Positions 15,819 to 24,193 of a stretch of DNA of 36,226 nt are shown here, piece after piece. Position 1 is the first letter of the stretch; every line of letters begins with the position of its first letter. A model generated the notes under the pieces. It had not been told where the DNA came from and did not search any database. It worked only from the letters and a program-made list of their open reading frames with translations. Origin of the DNA: Anaerolineales bacterium (GTDB lineage: Bacteria > Chloroflexota > Anaerolineae > Anaerolineales > Villigracilaceae). The stretch lies in contig JANJTV010000080.1 of the NCBI GenBank assembly GCA_024710905.1, positions 1 to 36,226 of the forward strand, in the 5' to 3' direction. The position numbers and the translations under genes were made by a program.

Positions 15819-16588
15819 GTCGTTTTGCCTTCCTGCAACACTTCCCGTCATTGGCACGGGTACTCATCCCGGCTTGGACGCTGGGGATGATCATGCAACC
15901 GATTGTGCTGTGGACGTGGGGCGAGCAGGCCTTGACGACCGGCATGAGCCTGATGGTGCTGTTCCAGGCCATTACGGTGATGATCGTCCTGGCCGGGGGC
16001 TGGGGCTGGCGACGGACATTATCCGCATTTGGCGTGGTGGCCGCGCTGTCCTTTTTCGCTGAATGGCTCGGCTCCACCACCGGCCTGCCATTTGGGAAAT
16101 ATCACTACACCGAGATACTCCAACCACAATTATTGGGTGTGCCTTTGCTTATCCCGCTGGCCTGGATGATGATGTTGCCACCCGCCTGGGCTGTGACAGA
16201 GATCATCCTGCGCAGCAAAAAGACATACCCGCTGGTGTTTGCGTTGGTTTCCGCGCTGGCCTTCACCGCCTGGGACCTGTTCCTCGACCCGCAAATGGTC
16301 GGGTGGGGCTTCTGGGTCTGGGAAATCCCCGGCCAGTATTTTGGTATCCCTTTGATCAATTACTTCGGCTGGGTGGTGGTTTCCGGGCTGCTGACGTTGC
16401 TCATCCGCCCGGCTGGGCTGCCGTCTATCCCATTGTCGGCGATCTATATCATCACCTGCCTGCTGCAAACCATTGGCCAGGGCGTGTTCTGGGGACAGCC
16501 GGGGCCAGCCCTCTTCGGCTTTTTCGGCATGGGCATCTTTATCTTCCTGGCGATGCGAAAACTTTTCACCACGCAGGGAACGCAATGA
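15815..16588 (+). CDS. Carotenoid hydratase, CruF/DUF422 family
   Basis: 257 residues, seven or eight transmembrane helices. The pattern FFAEWLGSTTGLPFGKYHYT is the hallmark of the CruF/DUF422 family, together with AFTAWDLFLDPQMVGWGFW and FGIPLINYFGWV. These enzymes add water to the psi end of carotenoids (1'-hydratase in cyanobacteria; C50 bacterioruberin hydratase in haloarchaea). The Asp, Glu and His residues of those motifs are all present. It overlaps both neighbours by four bases. The product would carry a tertiary hydroxyl, a natural acceptor for a later glycosyl group. Confidence 0.88.
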   Translation: MSRFAFLQHFPSLARVLIPAWTLGMIMQPIVLWTWGEQALTTGMSLMVLFQAITVMIVLAGGWGWRRTLSAFGVVAALSFFAEWLGSTTGLPFGKYHYTEILQPQLLGVPLLIPLAWMMMLPPAWAVTEIILRSKKTYPLVFALVSALAFTAWDLFLDPQMVGWGFWVWEIPGQYFGIPLINYFGWVVVSGLLTLLIRPAGLPSIPLSAIYIITCLLQTIGQGVFWGQPGPALFGFFGMGIFIFLAMRKLFTTQGTQ

Positions 16589-17148
16589 TACTCGCCTGGC
16601 TCTTTGTCTCCTTCCTTTCTGGTGCACTGCCCTTTTCGGTCTGGGTGACACAACTGGCCGGCAAAGATCCCCGAGCAGTTGGCGACGCCAACCCCGGTGC
16701 AACCAACGCCCTGAAAGCAGGCGGTAAATGGGTTGGCCTGGCTGCCCTGCTTCTGGATACCGCCAAGGCGGCTGCGCCAGTCGGGTTGGCATACCAAATC
16801 TATGGCGTCACCGGCTGGGAAATGTCCGCCATCGCCCTGATGCCGACCCTCGGGCATGCTTATTCACCCTTCCTGAACTTCAAGGGCGGCAAGGCATTGG
16901 CCACCGTGCTCGGCGCATGGATCGGACTGACCCTCTGGGATGTGCCGCTGGTGGCGTTGGCCGGAATCTCGCTGTGGTTCATCCTGTTAAAAAGCTCCGG
17001 CTGGGCCGTCCTGCTGACCCTGGCCGGGATGGGTGTTTATCTCTGGCTGGCCCGGCCAGAACCGTTATTTTTCTGGGTGCTTGGCCTGCAAACCGTCCTG
17101 CTGGTCTGGAAGCATCGTTTTGACCTGCGGGCAAAAGACAAAAAATGA
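16585..17148 (+). CDS. plsY: PlsY-like glycerol-3-phosphate acyltransferase
   Basis: 187 residues, five or so transmembrane helices. The three PlsY motifs are visible: SGALPFSVWV (motif 1), GDANPGATNAL (motif 2, usually GSGNPGATN) and GHAYSPFLNFKGGKALAT (motif 3). PlsY transfers acyl groups from acyl phosphate to glycerol 3-phosphate, the first step of phospholipid synthesis. It is embedded by ATGA overlaps between a carotenoid hydratase and a glycosyltransferase. Either it is the housekeeping PlsY placed here by chance, or a paralogue that acylates a carotenoid glycoside. The motif 2 change (S to D, G to A) fits either reading. Confidence 0.88.
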   Translation: MILAWLFVSFLSGALPFSVWVTQLAGKDPRAVGDANPGATNALKAGGKWVGLAALLLDTAKAAAPVGLAYQIYGVTGWEMSAIALMPTLGHAYSPFLNFKGGKALATVLGAWIGLTLWDVPLVALAGISLWFILLKSSGWAVLLTLAGMGVYLWLARPEPLFFWVLGLQTVLLVWKHRFDLRAKDKK

Positions 17149-18299
17149 ACGGGGCGCTGGTATTCGATATTTTCCTGTTAATTATCCTTGCGCCATTGCT
17201 GCTCTTTGCACTGGTCGCCATACTGAACGCGCTGTCTTTTCCGCACCTGAAAACAAGGCGAACACCAACCACAAATCCCCCTTCCGTTTCTGTGCTCATC
17301 CCCATGCGTAACGAAGCGGACAAAATCGGCCCAAACCTGCGCGCCCTGCTGGCACAGGACTACCCGGATTATGAAGTGGTGCTTCTGGACGACGACTCAC
17401 AGGATACATCTGTACAGGCCGCCGAGGCCGCTGCCGGGAAAAGTCCCTGCTTCCGCTTGCTGCGCGGGAAACCCCTGCCACCCGGCTGGCTGGGCAAAGC
17501 CTGGGCTTGCCAGCAGTTATCACAGGCTGCAAGCGGTGACTTCCTGCTCTTCACCGACGCAGATGTGACCTGGCAGGCCGGCGCACTGTCCGCAGCAATG
17601 GCCGAATCCCGGCGCACGGAGGCAGACCTGCTGACCCTCTGGCCAACCCAACAAACCCAAACAATCGCAGAACGCCTGGTCGTACCCCTGATAGCCTTTG
17701 CCATCCAGGCCTACCTGCCCGCGCTGGCTGTACACCACTTGCCCTGGAAAGTCTTCGCCGCCGCCAACGGCCAGGTGATGTTGTTCAGGCGCAGCGCCTA
17801 CCAGCGGATTGGCGGGCACACCGTGGTGAAAACGGACGTTGTCGAAGACATGGCCCTGGCCTACGCCGTCAAATCGCACGGCCTGAAACTGCGCATGGCA
17901 GACGCCAACCGGCTGGTACAAACCCGCATGTACCAGAGTTGGCCGGAAGTGCGTGACGGATTCGCCAAGAATATCCTGGCAGGGCATGGCGGGCGGCCAA
18001 TCTTCCTGTTCGCATCTGCACTCGCACACTTTACCTGGTTTATTCTTCCCTGGGGATGGCTGGTTGTCGCGCTGGTCATCAACACCAGCCCGGGCATTCC
18101 CCTTTTGCTGGCCAGCCTGGGTTTGCTGATTCGCGCCCTGGCTGCCGCCGTCTCCCGCCAGCGGATTCGCGACAGCCTGCTGATGCCCGTCTCCGTGCTG
18201 CTGATGAGCCTGATCGCCCTGCGCTCATTGCACTGGCACTGGACGGGCCAGTCACGATGGAAAGGCCGGATGGTTCAAACGAAAAATAAAACCACCTGA
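17145..18299 (+). CDS. Family 2 glycosyltransferase, CrtQ/CruG-like
   Basis: 384 residues. An N-terminal transmembrane helix (about 8-28) precedes a GT-A domain: SVLIPMRNEA, the nucleotide-binding VVLLDDDSQD, the metal-binding TDADV (DxD type) and the catalytic-base region VVEDMALAYAVK. Two or three transmembrane helices close the protein. Sequence style and membrane topology are those of CrtQ (staphyloxanthin) and CruG (myxol 2'-O-glycosyltransferase), and the neighbours CruF and CrtI strengthen that reading. It probably puts a sugar on a hydroxylated carotenoid at the inner face of the membrane. The start overlaps the plsY stop (ATGA). Confidence 0.87.
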   Translation: MNGALVFDIFLLIILAPLLLFALVAILNALSFPHLKTRRTPTTNPPSVSVLIPMRNEADKIGPNLRALLAQDYPDYEVVLLDDDSQDTSVQAAEAAAGKSPCFRLLRGKPLPPGWLGKAWACQQLSQAASGDFLLFTDADVTWQAGALSAAMAESRRTEADLLTLWPTQQTQTIAERLVVPLIAFAIQAYLPALAVHHLPWKVFAAANGQVMLFRRSAYQRIGGHTVVKTDVVEDMALAYAVKSHGLKLRMADANRLVQTRMYQSWPEVRDGFAKNILAGHGGRPIFLFASALAHFTWFILPWGWLVVALVINTSPGIPLLLASLGLLIRALAAAVSRQRIRDSLLMPVSVLLMSLIALRSLHWHWTGQSRWKGRMVQTKNKTT

Positions 18300-18501
18300 C
18301 CACAAAAATACAACGGAACACGACGAGGAAAAAACATCTTCGTGATACCTGGCTTCTTCGCTCCTTGGTGGTAAAAAACCTGAACCACGAAGGACACCGA
18401 GGAGCACAACGGAAACCCAAACCAGATTCTTAGCGCTCTTTTCGGCCTTCGCGGTGAAAAAAAACTGATCGCCATTGAAACCAAAAAGGAAAGTAGATTA
18501 A
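18300..18501. repeat. Intergenic spacer with degenerate CTTCGTG/CACGAAGG repeats
   Basis: Gene-free 200 nt between the glycosyltransferase and the desaturase. It holds several decayed copies of a CCACGAAGGACAC-like motif in both orientations (for example near 18338-18372 inverted against 18384-18403, and ccttcgcggtgaaaa at 18446-18460), mixed with A tracts. This looks like an old dispersed intergenic repeat. No convincing terminator or promoter is visible. Confidence 0.5.
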
Positions 18502-19977
18502 GTGGAAAAAATCATCCTACTCGGCGGGGGCATCGGCGGCCTGTCCGCTGCCATCCACCTGGCAGCCAAAGGCCACAACGTCACCCTCCTCGAGCAAAAT
18601 GCCTCCGTGGGCGGCAAAATGGCCGAAGTACAGGCCGACGGTTTTCGCTGGGATACCGGTCCCTCGGTCATCACCATGAAACCGGTCTTTGAAGAACTGT
18701 TTGCCGCCGCAGGCCGCCGCCTTGAAGATTACCTGACCCTGCTGCCCGTCGAGCCGCTGACACGCTATTTCTACCCGGACGGCTCACAACTCGACCTTTC
18801 ACGCGACCTGCCCCGCACCGCCGAACAGATTTCCGCGCTCAGCCCGGCCGACCTGCCCGGCTACCTGGCCTTCCTGGCCGAAGCCGCCCGCCTGCACCGC
18901 ATCACCGGCCCGGTCTTTACCTACGGTCCGCCGCCATCGCTGGCCAGCCTGCAACAGGTTTCACTCAAAGACGCCCTTTCTGTGGACGCCCTGCACAGCC
19001 TGCAATGGAGCATCGAGCACCACGTGCAACACCCGCACCTGCGCCAGTTACTGGGCCGCTTCGCCACCTATGTCGGCGCCTCGCCTTATCTCTCCCCCGC
19101 CACGCTGGCCGTCATCGCGCACGTTGAGTTAACCGAAGGCGTGTGGTATCCGCAGGGCGGCGTGTACAGCATTGCCCGCGCCTACGAAAAACTGGCCCGC
19201 GAACTCGGCGTTGAAATCCGCACCAACGCACGCGTGCGCGAAATCTGCCTGCACGGCAAACAGGTGTCGGCGGTCATTTTGGAAAATGGCGAACTGCTCC
19301 CGGCCCGGTGGGTCATCTCAAACATCGATGTGACCACCACCTACGGGCTGATCTCCTCGCCGCTGGCTACCCCCAGGCGCGATTCCCTGATGAAGCAGCC
19401 GGTCTCCTGCTCGGGGTTCATCCTGCTGCTGGGTGTGGATCGGGAGCACCCGCAACTGGCGCACCATAATATTTTCTTTTCGGCCGACTACCGGCAGGAA
19501 TTTGAAGACATTTTCACGCATGAAATTCCCCCGCAAGACCCGACCATTTACCTGGCCGTCACTTCCAAAACAGACCCGGCCCACGCCCCGCCCGGATGCG
19601 AGAACTGGTTTGTGATGGTCAACGCACCCGCCGTCGGGAATCATTTCAATTGGCAGGAGCAGGCCGAGGCCTACGCCAGCCGCGTGATGGAGCATCTCGC
19701 CCGGCGCGGGCTGGATGTGCGTGGCAAAATCCGCAGCCAGCATATGCTCACCCCGCTCGACCTGCAACAAAACACCGGCGCGTTTCGCGGTGCTCTATAT
19801 GGGGCCAGTTTCAACGACCGGTTCGCACCATTCAAACGCCCGCATAACCGTTCGCCATACAAGGGATTGTATTTCACCGGCGGCACCACCCACCCCGGCG
19901 GCGGCGTGCCACTGGTTACACTCTCCGGTAAACTGGTGGCCGGGATGGTGGTGGAGGAGATTGGGAAGGAGAAGTAG
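18502..19977 (+). CDS. Phytoene desaturase / CrtI-family carotenoid oxidoreductase
   Basis: 491 residues, starting with GTG at 18502 (AAGGA about 10 nt upstream). The N-terminal FAD-binding Rossmann motif is GGGIGGLSAAIHLA, followed by SVGGKMAEV and the conserved WDTGPSVITM. The C-terminal carotenoid-oxidoreductase signature YFTGGTTHPGGGVPLV is clear. CrtI-type enzymes desaturate phytoene to lycopene; close relatives (CrtD, CrtN, CrtP) desaturate or oxidise later intermediates. Because phytoene synthase is not next to it and the upstream genes are late tailoring enzymes, a CrtD-like 3,4-desaturase role is as likely as a phytoene desaturase role. Confidence 0.9.
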   Translation: MEKIILLGGGIGGLSAAIHLAAKGHNVTLLEQNASVGGKMAEVQADGFRWDTGPSVITMKPVFEELFAAAGRRLEDYLTLLPVEPLTRYFYPDGSQLDLSRDLPRTAEQISALSPADLPGYLAFLAEAARLHRITGPVFTYGPPPSLASLQQVSLKDALSVDALHSLQWSIEHHVQHPHLRQLLGRFATYVGASPYLSPATLAVIAHVELTEGVWYPQGGVYSIARAYEKLARELGVEIRTNARVREICLHGKQVSAVILENGELLPARWVISNIDVTTTYGLISSPLATPRRDSLMKQPVSCSGFILLLGVDREHPQLAHHNIFFSADYRQEFEDIFTHEIPPQDPTIYLAVTSKTDPAHAPPGCENWFVMVNAPAVGNHFNWQEQAEAYASRVMEHLARRGLDVRGKIRSQHMLTPLDLQQNTGAFRGALYGASFNDRFAPFKRPHNRSPYKGLYFTGGTTHPGGGVPLVTLSGKLVAGMVVEEIGKEK

Positions 19978-20035
19978 AAAGATGTTTTCAACATGGAGTC
20001 ACTCAAAGCCCTTCTTCCTCCCTCATCTTTCCTGA

Positions 20036-21268
20036 TTACACACCCGCATCATCATCACGAACAGTCTCTCCCACCCATTTCCCGGTCGCAAAACAGGCCG
20101 TCAGCAGGTAGCCACCGGTCGGGGCTTCCCAGTCCAGCATTTCCCCGGCGCAATACAGGCCGGGAAGTTTTTTTACCATCAAGTTTTCATCCAGCTCGGA
20201 AAACGGCACGCCCCCGGCGGAACTGATTGCCTCGGCCAGCGGGCGCGGGCGCAGCAACGGCACCGGCAGGGTTTTGATGGCCGACGCCAGCAGGGCCGGG
20301 TCGTCAAAGGTTTCGCGCGGCAGGAACTCGCGTAACAGACCCGCCTTGACCCCTTTCAAGCCAATCGCTTTCTCAAGGTGGCTGCTGACGGAGCGCGATC
20401 CGCGCGGGCGGGAGAGTCGTTCTATTAAACGAGAACCCGGCCAGTCAGGCGCCAGGTCCAGGTGTACCTCCACCGGCGCGCCTGATTCAAGGGCATCCCG
20501 AATCCCCGCCGAGGCGGCGTAGATCAAACTCCCTTCCAATCCGTCTTTTGTGATAATAAATTCGCCCTGCTGGTCGAAGCCCTCAAACTTCAGGCGCACG
20601 GCCTTAAGCGGCGCACCGTCGAATTTCTCCCTAAAATGCGCGCTCCAGGCCACATCGAAGCCGCAGTTGGCGGGCCGGAACGGCGCAAGCGCCAGGCCCT
20701 GCCCCTGCAATATGCCTGCCCAGTCGCCGCGCGACCCCAGGCGCGGCCAACTGGCCCCACCCAGCGCCAGGAGCACCTGCCTGGCCTGCGTGGTGACAAG
20801 ACCCGATTGCGTCTCAAAAGACAGGTGAAACAGGCCGTCCTCGCGCGCCAGACCTACCCAGCGGTGCTCAGTATGGAAGGTTACGCCCTGCGCCTCCAGC
20901 CGCCGCAGCCAGGCCCGCAGGATGGGCGAGGCTTTGATGACCGTGGGGAAAACCCGGCCAGACGTGCCAATAAAGCTCTCGAAACCAAGTTCTTCCAGCC
21001 AGGCGCGCAGCGCTCCCGGCCCAAAGTCGCGCAGCATGGGCGCAAGATGCGGGCTGGCTGTGCCGTAGCGGGCCAGGAATTGCTCGAACGGCTCCGCGTG
21101 GGTGATGTTCAACCCACCCACCCCGGCGCGCAGGAATTTGCGTCCAACGGAGGGCATGGCCTCGTACAGGTGCACTTCCCACCCGGCGCGCGCAGCGGTT
21201 TCGGCAGCCATCAAACCGGCCGGCCCGCCGCCAATAATAACAATGCGCTTCTTTCTTGGGGTGGTCAT
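20036..21268 (-). CDS. HI0933/TIGR03862-family FAD-dependent oxidoreductase
   Basis: 410 residues. The N-terminal dinucleotide fold IIGGGPAGLMAAETAARAG is followed by the family signature VGRKFLRAGVGGLNITH and a GTSGRVFPTV segment. The C-terminus GLYCAGEMLDWEAPTGGYLL is the second FAD contact. Members (HI0933, YhiN, the PP_4765 group) are flavoproteins annotated as aminoacetone oxidase-like; the physiological substrate is not established. Its ATG overlaps the stop of the SET-domain gene (ATGA), so the two proteins are co-translated. Confidence 0.88.
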   Translation of the reverse strand: MTTPRKKRIVIIGGGPAGLMAAETAARAGWEVHLYEAMPSVGRKFLRAGVGGLNITHAEPFEQFLARYGTASPHLAPMLRDFGPGALRAWLEELGFESFIGTSGRVFPTVIKASPILRAWLRRLEAQGVTFHTEHRWVGLAREDGLFHLSFETQSGLVTTQARQVLLALGGASWPRLGSRGDWAGILQGQGLALAPFRPANCGFDVAWSAHFREKFDGAPLKAVRLKFEGFDQQGEFIITKDGLEGSLIYAASAGIRDALESGAPVEVHLDLAPDWPGSRLIERLSRPRGSRSVSSHLEKAIGLKGVKAGLLREFLPRETFDDPALLASAIKTLPVPLLRPRPLAEAISSAGGVPFSELDENLMVKKLPGLYCAGEMLDWEAPTGGYLLTACFATGKWVGETVRDDDAGV

Positions 21269-21777
21269 GAAGATTTTCGCCGATCAATCCGGCGTTGCAG
21301 GTAGGCCGAAAAATAGCCGTCGTACCGTTGCCAGAGCTCTGCGCGCTGCCAGTCATCCCCGCTTACCCGGCCCCGGCACGCCTCCGCGCCGCAGGCACAG
21401 GGGAACTCGTCGTAGGGTGTGGAGTCGGCCATGGCATAATCAAAGGTGATCTCCTCGCCCGCTGCAATCGGGCGCATGGCCACCAGCGAGACCTGCCCGC
21501 GAATCCCGGCGTTGGGATTGCACGAGTGGTTGATGAAATCGGCCGATTCGTCCATGCCCAGCGGGGCCAGGTAAACACCTTCATCCACCTGGATGGTGTG
21601 ACTCTTCTCTTCAGGCGAAAACGCCAGCACCTGCTCGTAGGTCACGGCGTACCCCGTCCAGACGCAGATCAACTCGTCTTTAACCAGCGGCTCGCGGGCA
21701 AACACGGCAAAACCGCCCTTTTCAGGCGCGGCGCGGACTTCCAGCTTGGGCGAAAGATAACTTTTTGGGTTGGTCAC
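21265..21777 (-). CDS. SET-domain protein (probable lysine methyltransferase)
   Basis: 170 residues, GTG start at 21777 with AGGAA upstream. The SET fold is visible in order: an N-terminal GGFAVFAREPLVKDE strand, the AdoMet/catalytic core DFINHSCNPNAG, and GEEITFDYA with its catalytic Tyr. A post-SET cysteine cluster CACGAEAC follows. All key residues are kept, so it should be active. SET proteins are uncommon in bacteria; known bacterial targets include ribosomal and chromatin-like proteins. Its target here is unknown. It is transcribed with the flavoprotein and diverges from a PPC/DUF296 gene. A TATAAT lies at 21805-21810. Confidence 0.9.
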   Translation of the reverse strand: MTNPKSYLSPKLEVRAAPEKGGFAVFAREPLVKDELICVWTGYAVTYEQVLAFSPEEKSHTIQVDEGVYLAPLGMDESADFINHSCNPNAGIRGQVSLVAMRPIAAGEEITFDYAMADSTPYDEFPCACGAEACRGRVSGDDWQRAELWQRYDGYFSAYLQRRIDRRKSS

Positions 21778-21810
21778 AACTTATTCCTGATGTAAGATAA
21801 TGAAATTATA
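21770..21810. promoter_or_regulatory. Divergent promoter region, SET gene / PPC gene
   Basis: Minus strand: TATAAT at 21810-21805, about 28 nt before the SET-gene GTG. Plus strand: TTGGTC (21770-21775), N17, TAAGAT (21793-21798), about 30 nt before the ATG at 21830. The two overlap, so transcription in the two directions may compete. Confidence 0.45.
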
Positions 21811-21829
21811 CCCACCGTTTGGAGACGAG

Positions 21830-22228
21830 ATGAACATTCACACCTTCCGGCTCAAACCGGGGCAAGACCTGTGGAACGAAATTGAGCAGTTCGCCAAAAC
21901 GAACAACATCCAGGCTGCAACCATCCTGTGTGCGGTGGGCAGTTTCACCCACGCCATCCTGCGCCTGGCCAACCGCGCGACCTACAACGAGTATGAAGGC
22001 CATTTTGAAATCGTCAGCATCACCGGGACCGTTTCGGTTCATGGCAGCCATATTCACGTTTCCATTTCGGATGGGGACGGGCGCACCCTGGGCGGCCACC
22101 TGGTACCGGGCTGCAAAATCTATACCACCGCTGAGGTCGTCCTGCTGGAGGCGCCTGGCGTGGCCTACCTGCGTGAACCGTGTGACCAGAGCGGCTACGA
22201 TGAACTGGTGGTACGGCGATTGGAGTAA
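21830..22228 (+). CDS. PPC/DUF296 domain DNA-binding-like protein
   Basis: 132 residues. I chose the ATG at 21830 because GGAG lies upstream and MNIHTFRLKPGQDLWNEIEQ is the usual family start. The single domain matches PPC/DUF296 (plants and prokaryotes): FRLKPGQDL, the CAVGSFTHAILRLAN helix-turn, and VHGSHIHVSISDGDGRTLGG with its conserved histidines, then GHLVPGCKIYTTAEV. Prokaryotic members form trimers, and the His cluster can bind metal; a DNA-binding role has been proposed for some. The gene ends inside the convergent MFS gene, overlapping it by 34 nt. Confidence 0.88.
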   Translation: MNIHTFRLKPGQDLWNEIEQFAKTNNIQAATILCAVGSFTHAILRLANRATYNEYEGHFEIVSITGTVSVHGSHIHVSISDGDGRTLGGHLVPGCKIYTTAEVVLLEAPGVAYLREPCDQSGYDELVVRRLE

Positions 22229-23325
22229 GCCATCAGCAGGCCAAACAGAACCAGCGCCGCCAGCCATCCGCCGCCCAGCAACAGCATTACCGGGTAGGGG
22301 CCAAGCCGGTCGAACAACCAGCCTGCTGCCCAGGGGAAAGCCATTGCACCCAGCGAACCGCTGCCCCAGAACACTCCAGCCAGCGTGCCGGTCATGGCCA
22401 TTTGTCGCTCGGCGTAGGCAAACGTGTTGGTAAAGATGGATGCCATAAAAAAACCGGCCCCCAGCGCCCCAATCCACAACCCGGCTGCCGAAGCGGGGTA
22501 GAGCAGAATCACGCCCAGGGAAAGGGTCACGCCAATTAAGTTGGCGAAAATCAAGCGAGGTAGCGGGATCCGCACCGCCAGCGGGATGGCAACCAATCGC
22601 CCCAATGCGAGGGCCATCCAGAACAGGGAATTCAACGAAGCGGCCGCGGCGGGCTCCCCCAAGCCGCTTTCCGTTGTGTAGGTATAAATCCAGCCGCTCA
22701 GGCTGACCTCCTGGCCGATATAAATAAAGGTTAGCATCAGCAGCAGGGTGTAAAACACCGGACGGAACGGCTGGCGCGAACCGCCCTCAGGGTGGGGCTG
22801 GCGCGGCGGGGAGGGCAGCAGGAAAAAGTAGATCGCCAGTGGCAAGTTGAGCACCGCCAGCAGGCGATACCCGACAGCCTCGCCCAGCCAGGTGAACATC
22901 AGCGGGGTGACAAAACCGCCCAGCCCGGCCAGCAGGAACATCCCGTTCATATACTGGCTCGTACGGGGGCCGTGCGTCCAGGCCAGCAGAGTATTCACGG
23001 CCACATCCAGCGCGCCTTCACTCAGCCCGACCAACAGCAACAGCCCACCCAGTACGACGAACAGCGTGGCCGAAGGGATGGAAAACATGGCCAGCGCACA
23101 GACCAGCAGGGTGACGCCCAGCAAAGGATGACCGGGAAGCCGGTCTGTAAGGCGGCCACCACCCAGCGAGCCTATAAAATAGCCAATTGAACGGAAGGCA
23201 AACAAACCGCCCAGCATGGCCAGGCTGGCACCGGTGTTCTGTGAAAGGAAAGGCAGGGTCGGCCCGAGGGAGGAGATGGTCGCGCCGAGCATGAAAAATG
23301 CAACGTAATAGGCAAGGGTATTCAA
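22195..23325 (-). CDS. MFS transporter
   Basis: 376 residues, about twelve transmembrane helices, in the size range of small sugar/drug facilitators (FucP/YfcJ-like). RSIGYFIGSLGGGRLTDRLPG carries the loop 2-3 signature of the superfamily. The start is TTG at 23325, chosen because it keeps the whole first helix (TLAYYVAFFMLGATIS). The next in-frame ATG would cut it. The gene lies 42 nt after the second ECF ATPase on the same strand, so it may be the last gene of the nucleoside operon; its substrate is unknown. The 3' end overlaps the PPC gene on the other strand. Confidence 0.85.
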   Translation of the reverse strand: MNTLAYYVAFFMLGATISSLGPTLPFLSQNTGASLAMLGGLFAFRSIGYFIGSLGGGRLTDRLPGHPLLGVTLLVCALAMFSIPSATLFVVLGGLLLLVGLSEGALDVAVNTLLAWTHGPRTSQYMNGMFLLAGLGGFVTPLMFTWLGEAVGYRLLAVLNLPLAIYFFLLPSPPRQPHPEGGSRQPFRPVFYTLLLMLTFIYIGQEVSLSGWIYTYTTESGLGEPAAAASLNSLFWMALALGRLVAIPLAVRIPLPRLIFANLIGVTLSLGVILLYPASAAGLWIGALGAGFFMASIFTNTFAYAERQMAMTGTLAGVFWGSGSLGAMAFPWAAGWLFDRLGPYPVMLLLGGGWLAALVLFGLLMAYSNRRTTSSS

Positions 23326-23367
23326 TATTGGAAGTCTTTCAGCGCGCCACCGTTTGGAGCTTGCCAG

Positions 23368-24177
23368 TTATTTTCTTTTGTCGGATTTCAGGGCTTGCAA
23401 GAACTGGGCCTCGTTGATGACCACGCCCGGCAGCCGCAAGGCCAGGCCGAGGCGGGTCAGCTGGGGCGGGTCTACATAGGTACTGGCCAGGGTTTCCTCC
23501 TCACCCAACACCTCCGCCGCCGGACCATCCAGCAGCAGCCTGCCCTGCCCCATGGCAATCACCCGCGAGAAATTCTCAGCGCAGAAATCAATGTCATGGG
23601 TGATGGCGATCACTGTCTTGCCTCGTTCACGCAGCCAGGCCACCACCCGGGCAATGCGGGCCACACTGGCGGCGTCCTGCCCGGTGGTGGGTTCATCCAG
23701 AATCACAATCGGCGTATCCATGGCCAGCACGGAGGCCAGCGCAACCATCTTGCGCCAGGTCGACGAGAGATCATACGGGTTGGCCTCGCGCCGGTTTTGA
23801 ATCTCGGTCAATGACATGGCCTCGGCAGTCAATTGTTCAATTTTCCCCGCTTCAAAGCCCAGGTTCTTCGGCCCAAAGGCCACCTCATCGGCCACGGTTC
23901 TGCAAAACAACTGTTCATCCGGGTTCTGGAAAACATACCCAACCCGCGCCGCCAGCGCAGAGACAGCCCTGTCACGTGTGTCCCAGTCGCCGACCATCAC
24001 CACGCCACTGGTCGGCTTGAGCAACCCGTTCAGGTGCTTGACCAGGGTGGTCTTGCCGGAGCCGTTCTGGCCAACAATGGCCACATCTTCACCGGCGTTA
24101 ATCGCCAGCGAAACCCCGCGCAAGGCCTGCACGCCGGAGGGATAGGTATGGTTCAGATCAGTGATGGTAATTTGCAT
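23368..24177 (-). CDS. ecfA: ECF transporter ATPase with a non-canonical signature
   Basis: 269 residues. It has Walker A GQNGSGKT (36-43), Q-loop FQNPDEQLF, Walker B ILDEP with catalytic E162 and switch His H194, all as in EcfA proteins. The ABC signature, however, reads LSSTWRK (137-143) instead of LSGGQ/LSLGQ. In an EcfA-EcfA' heterodimer this signature would complete the site holding the partner's Walker A, so one of the two ATP sites is probably degenerate. The gene follows the partner ATPase by 16 nt. The DEPTTGQD stretch just after it is normal for the family, so the gene is not decaying. Confidence 0.92.
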   Translation of the reverse strand: MQITITDLNHTYPSGVQALRGVSLAINAGEDVAIVGQNGSGKTTLVKHLNGLLKPTSGVVMVGDWDTRDRAVSALAARVGYVFQNPDEQLFCRTVADEVAFGPKNLGFEAGKIEQLTAEAMSLTEIQNRREANPYDLSSTWRKMVALASVLAMDTPIVILDEPTTGQDAASVARIARVVAWLRERGKTVIAITHDIDFCAENFSRVIAMGQGRLLLDGPAAEVLGEEETLASTYVDPPQLTRLGLALRLPGVVINEAQFLQALKSDKRK

Positions 24178-24193
24178 GGGATATCGATATCAT

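Noticed and set aside
20636-21304. Plus-strand open frame of 222 codons
   Set aside because: Shadow of the flavoprotein gene, which carries the FAD motifs on the minus strand.
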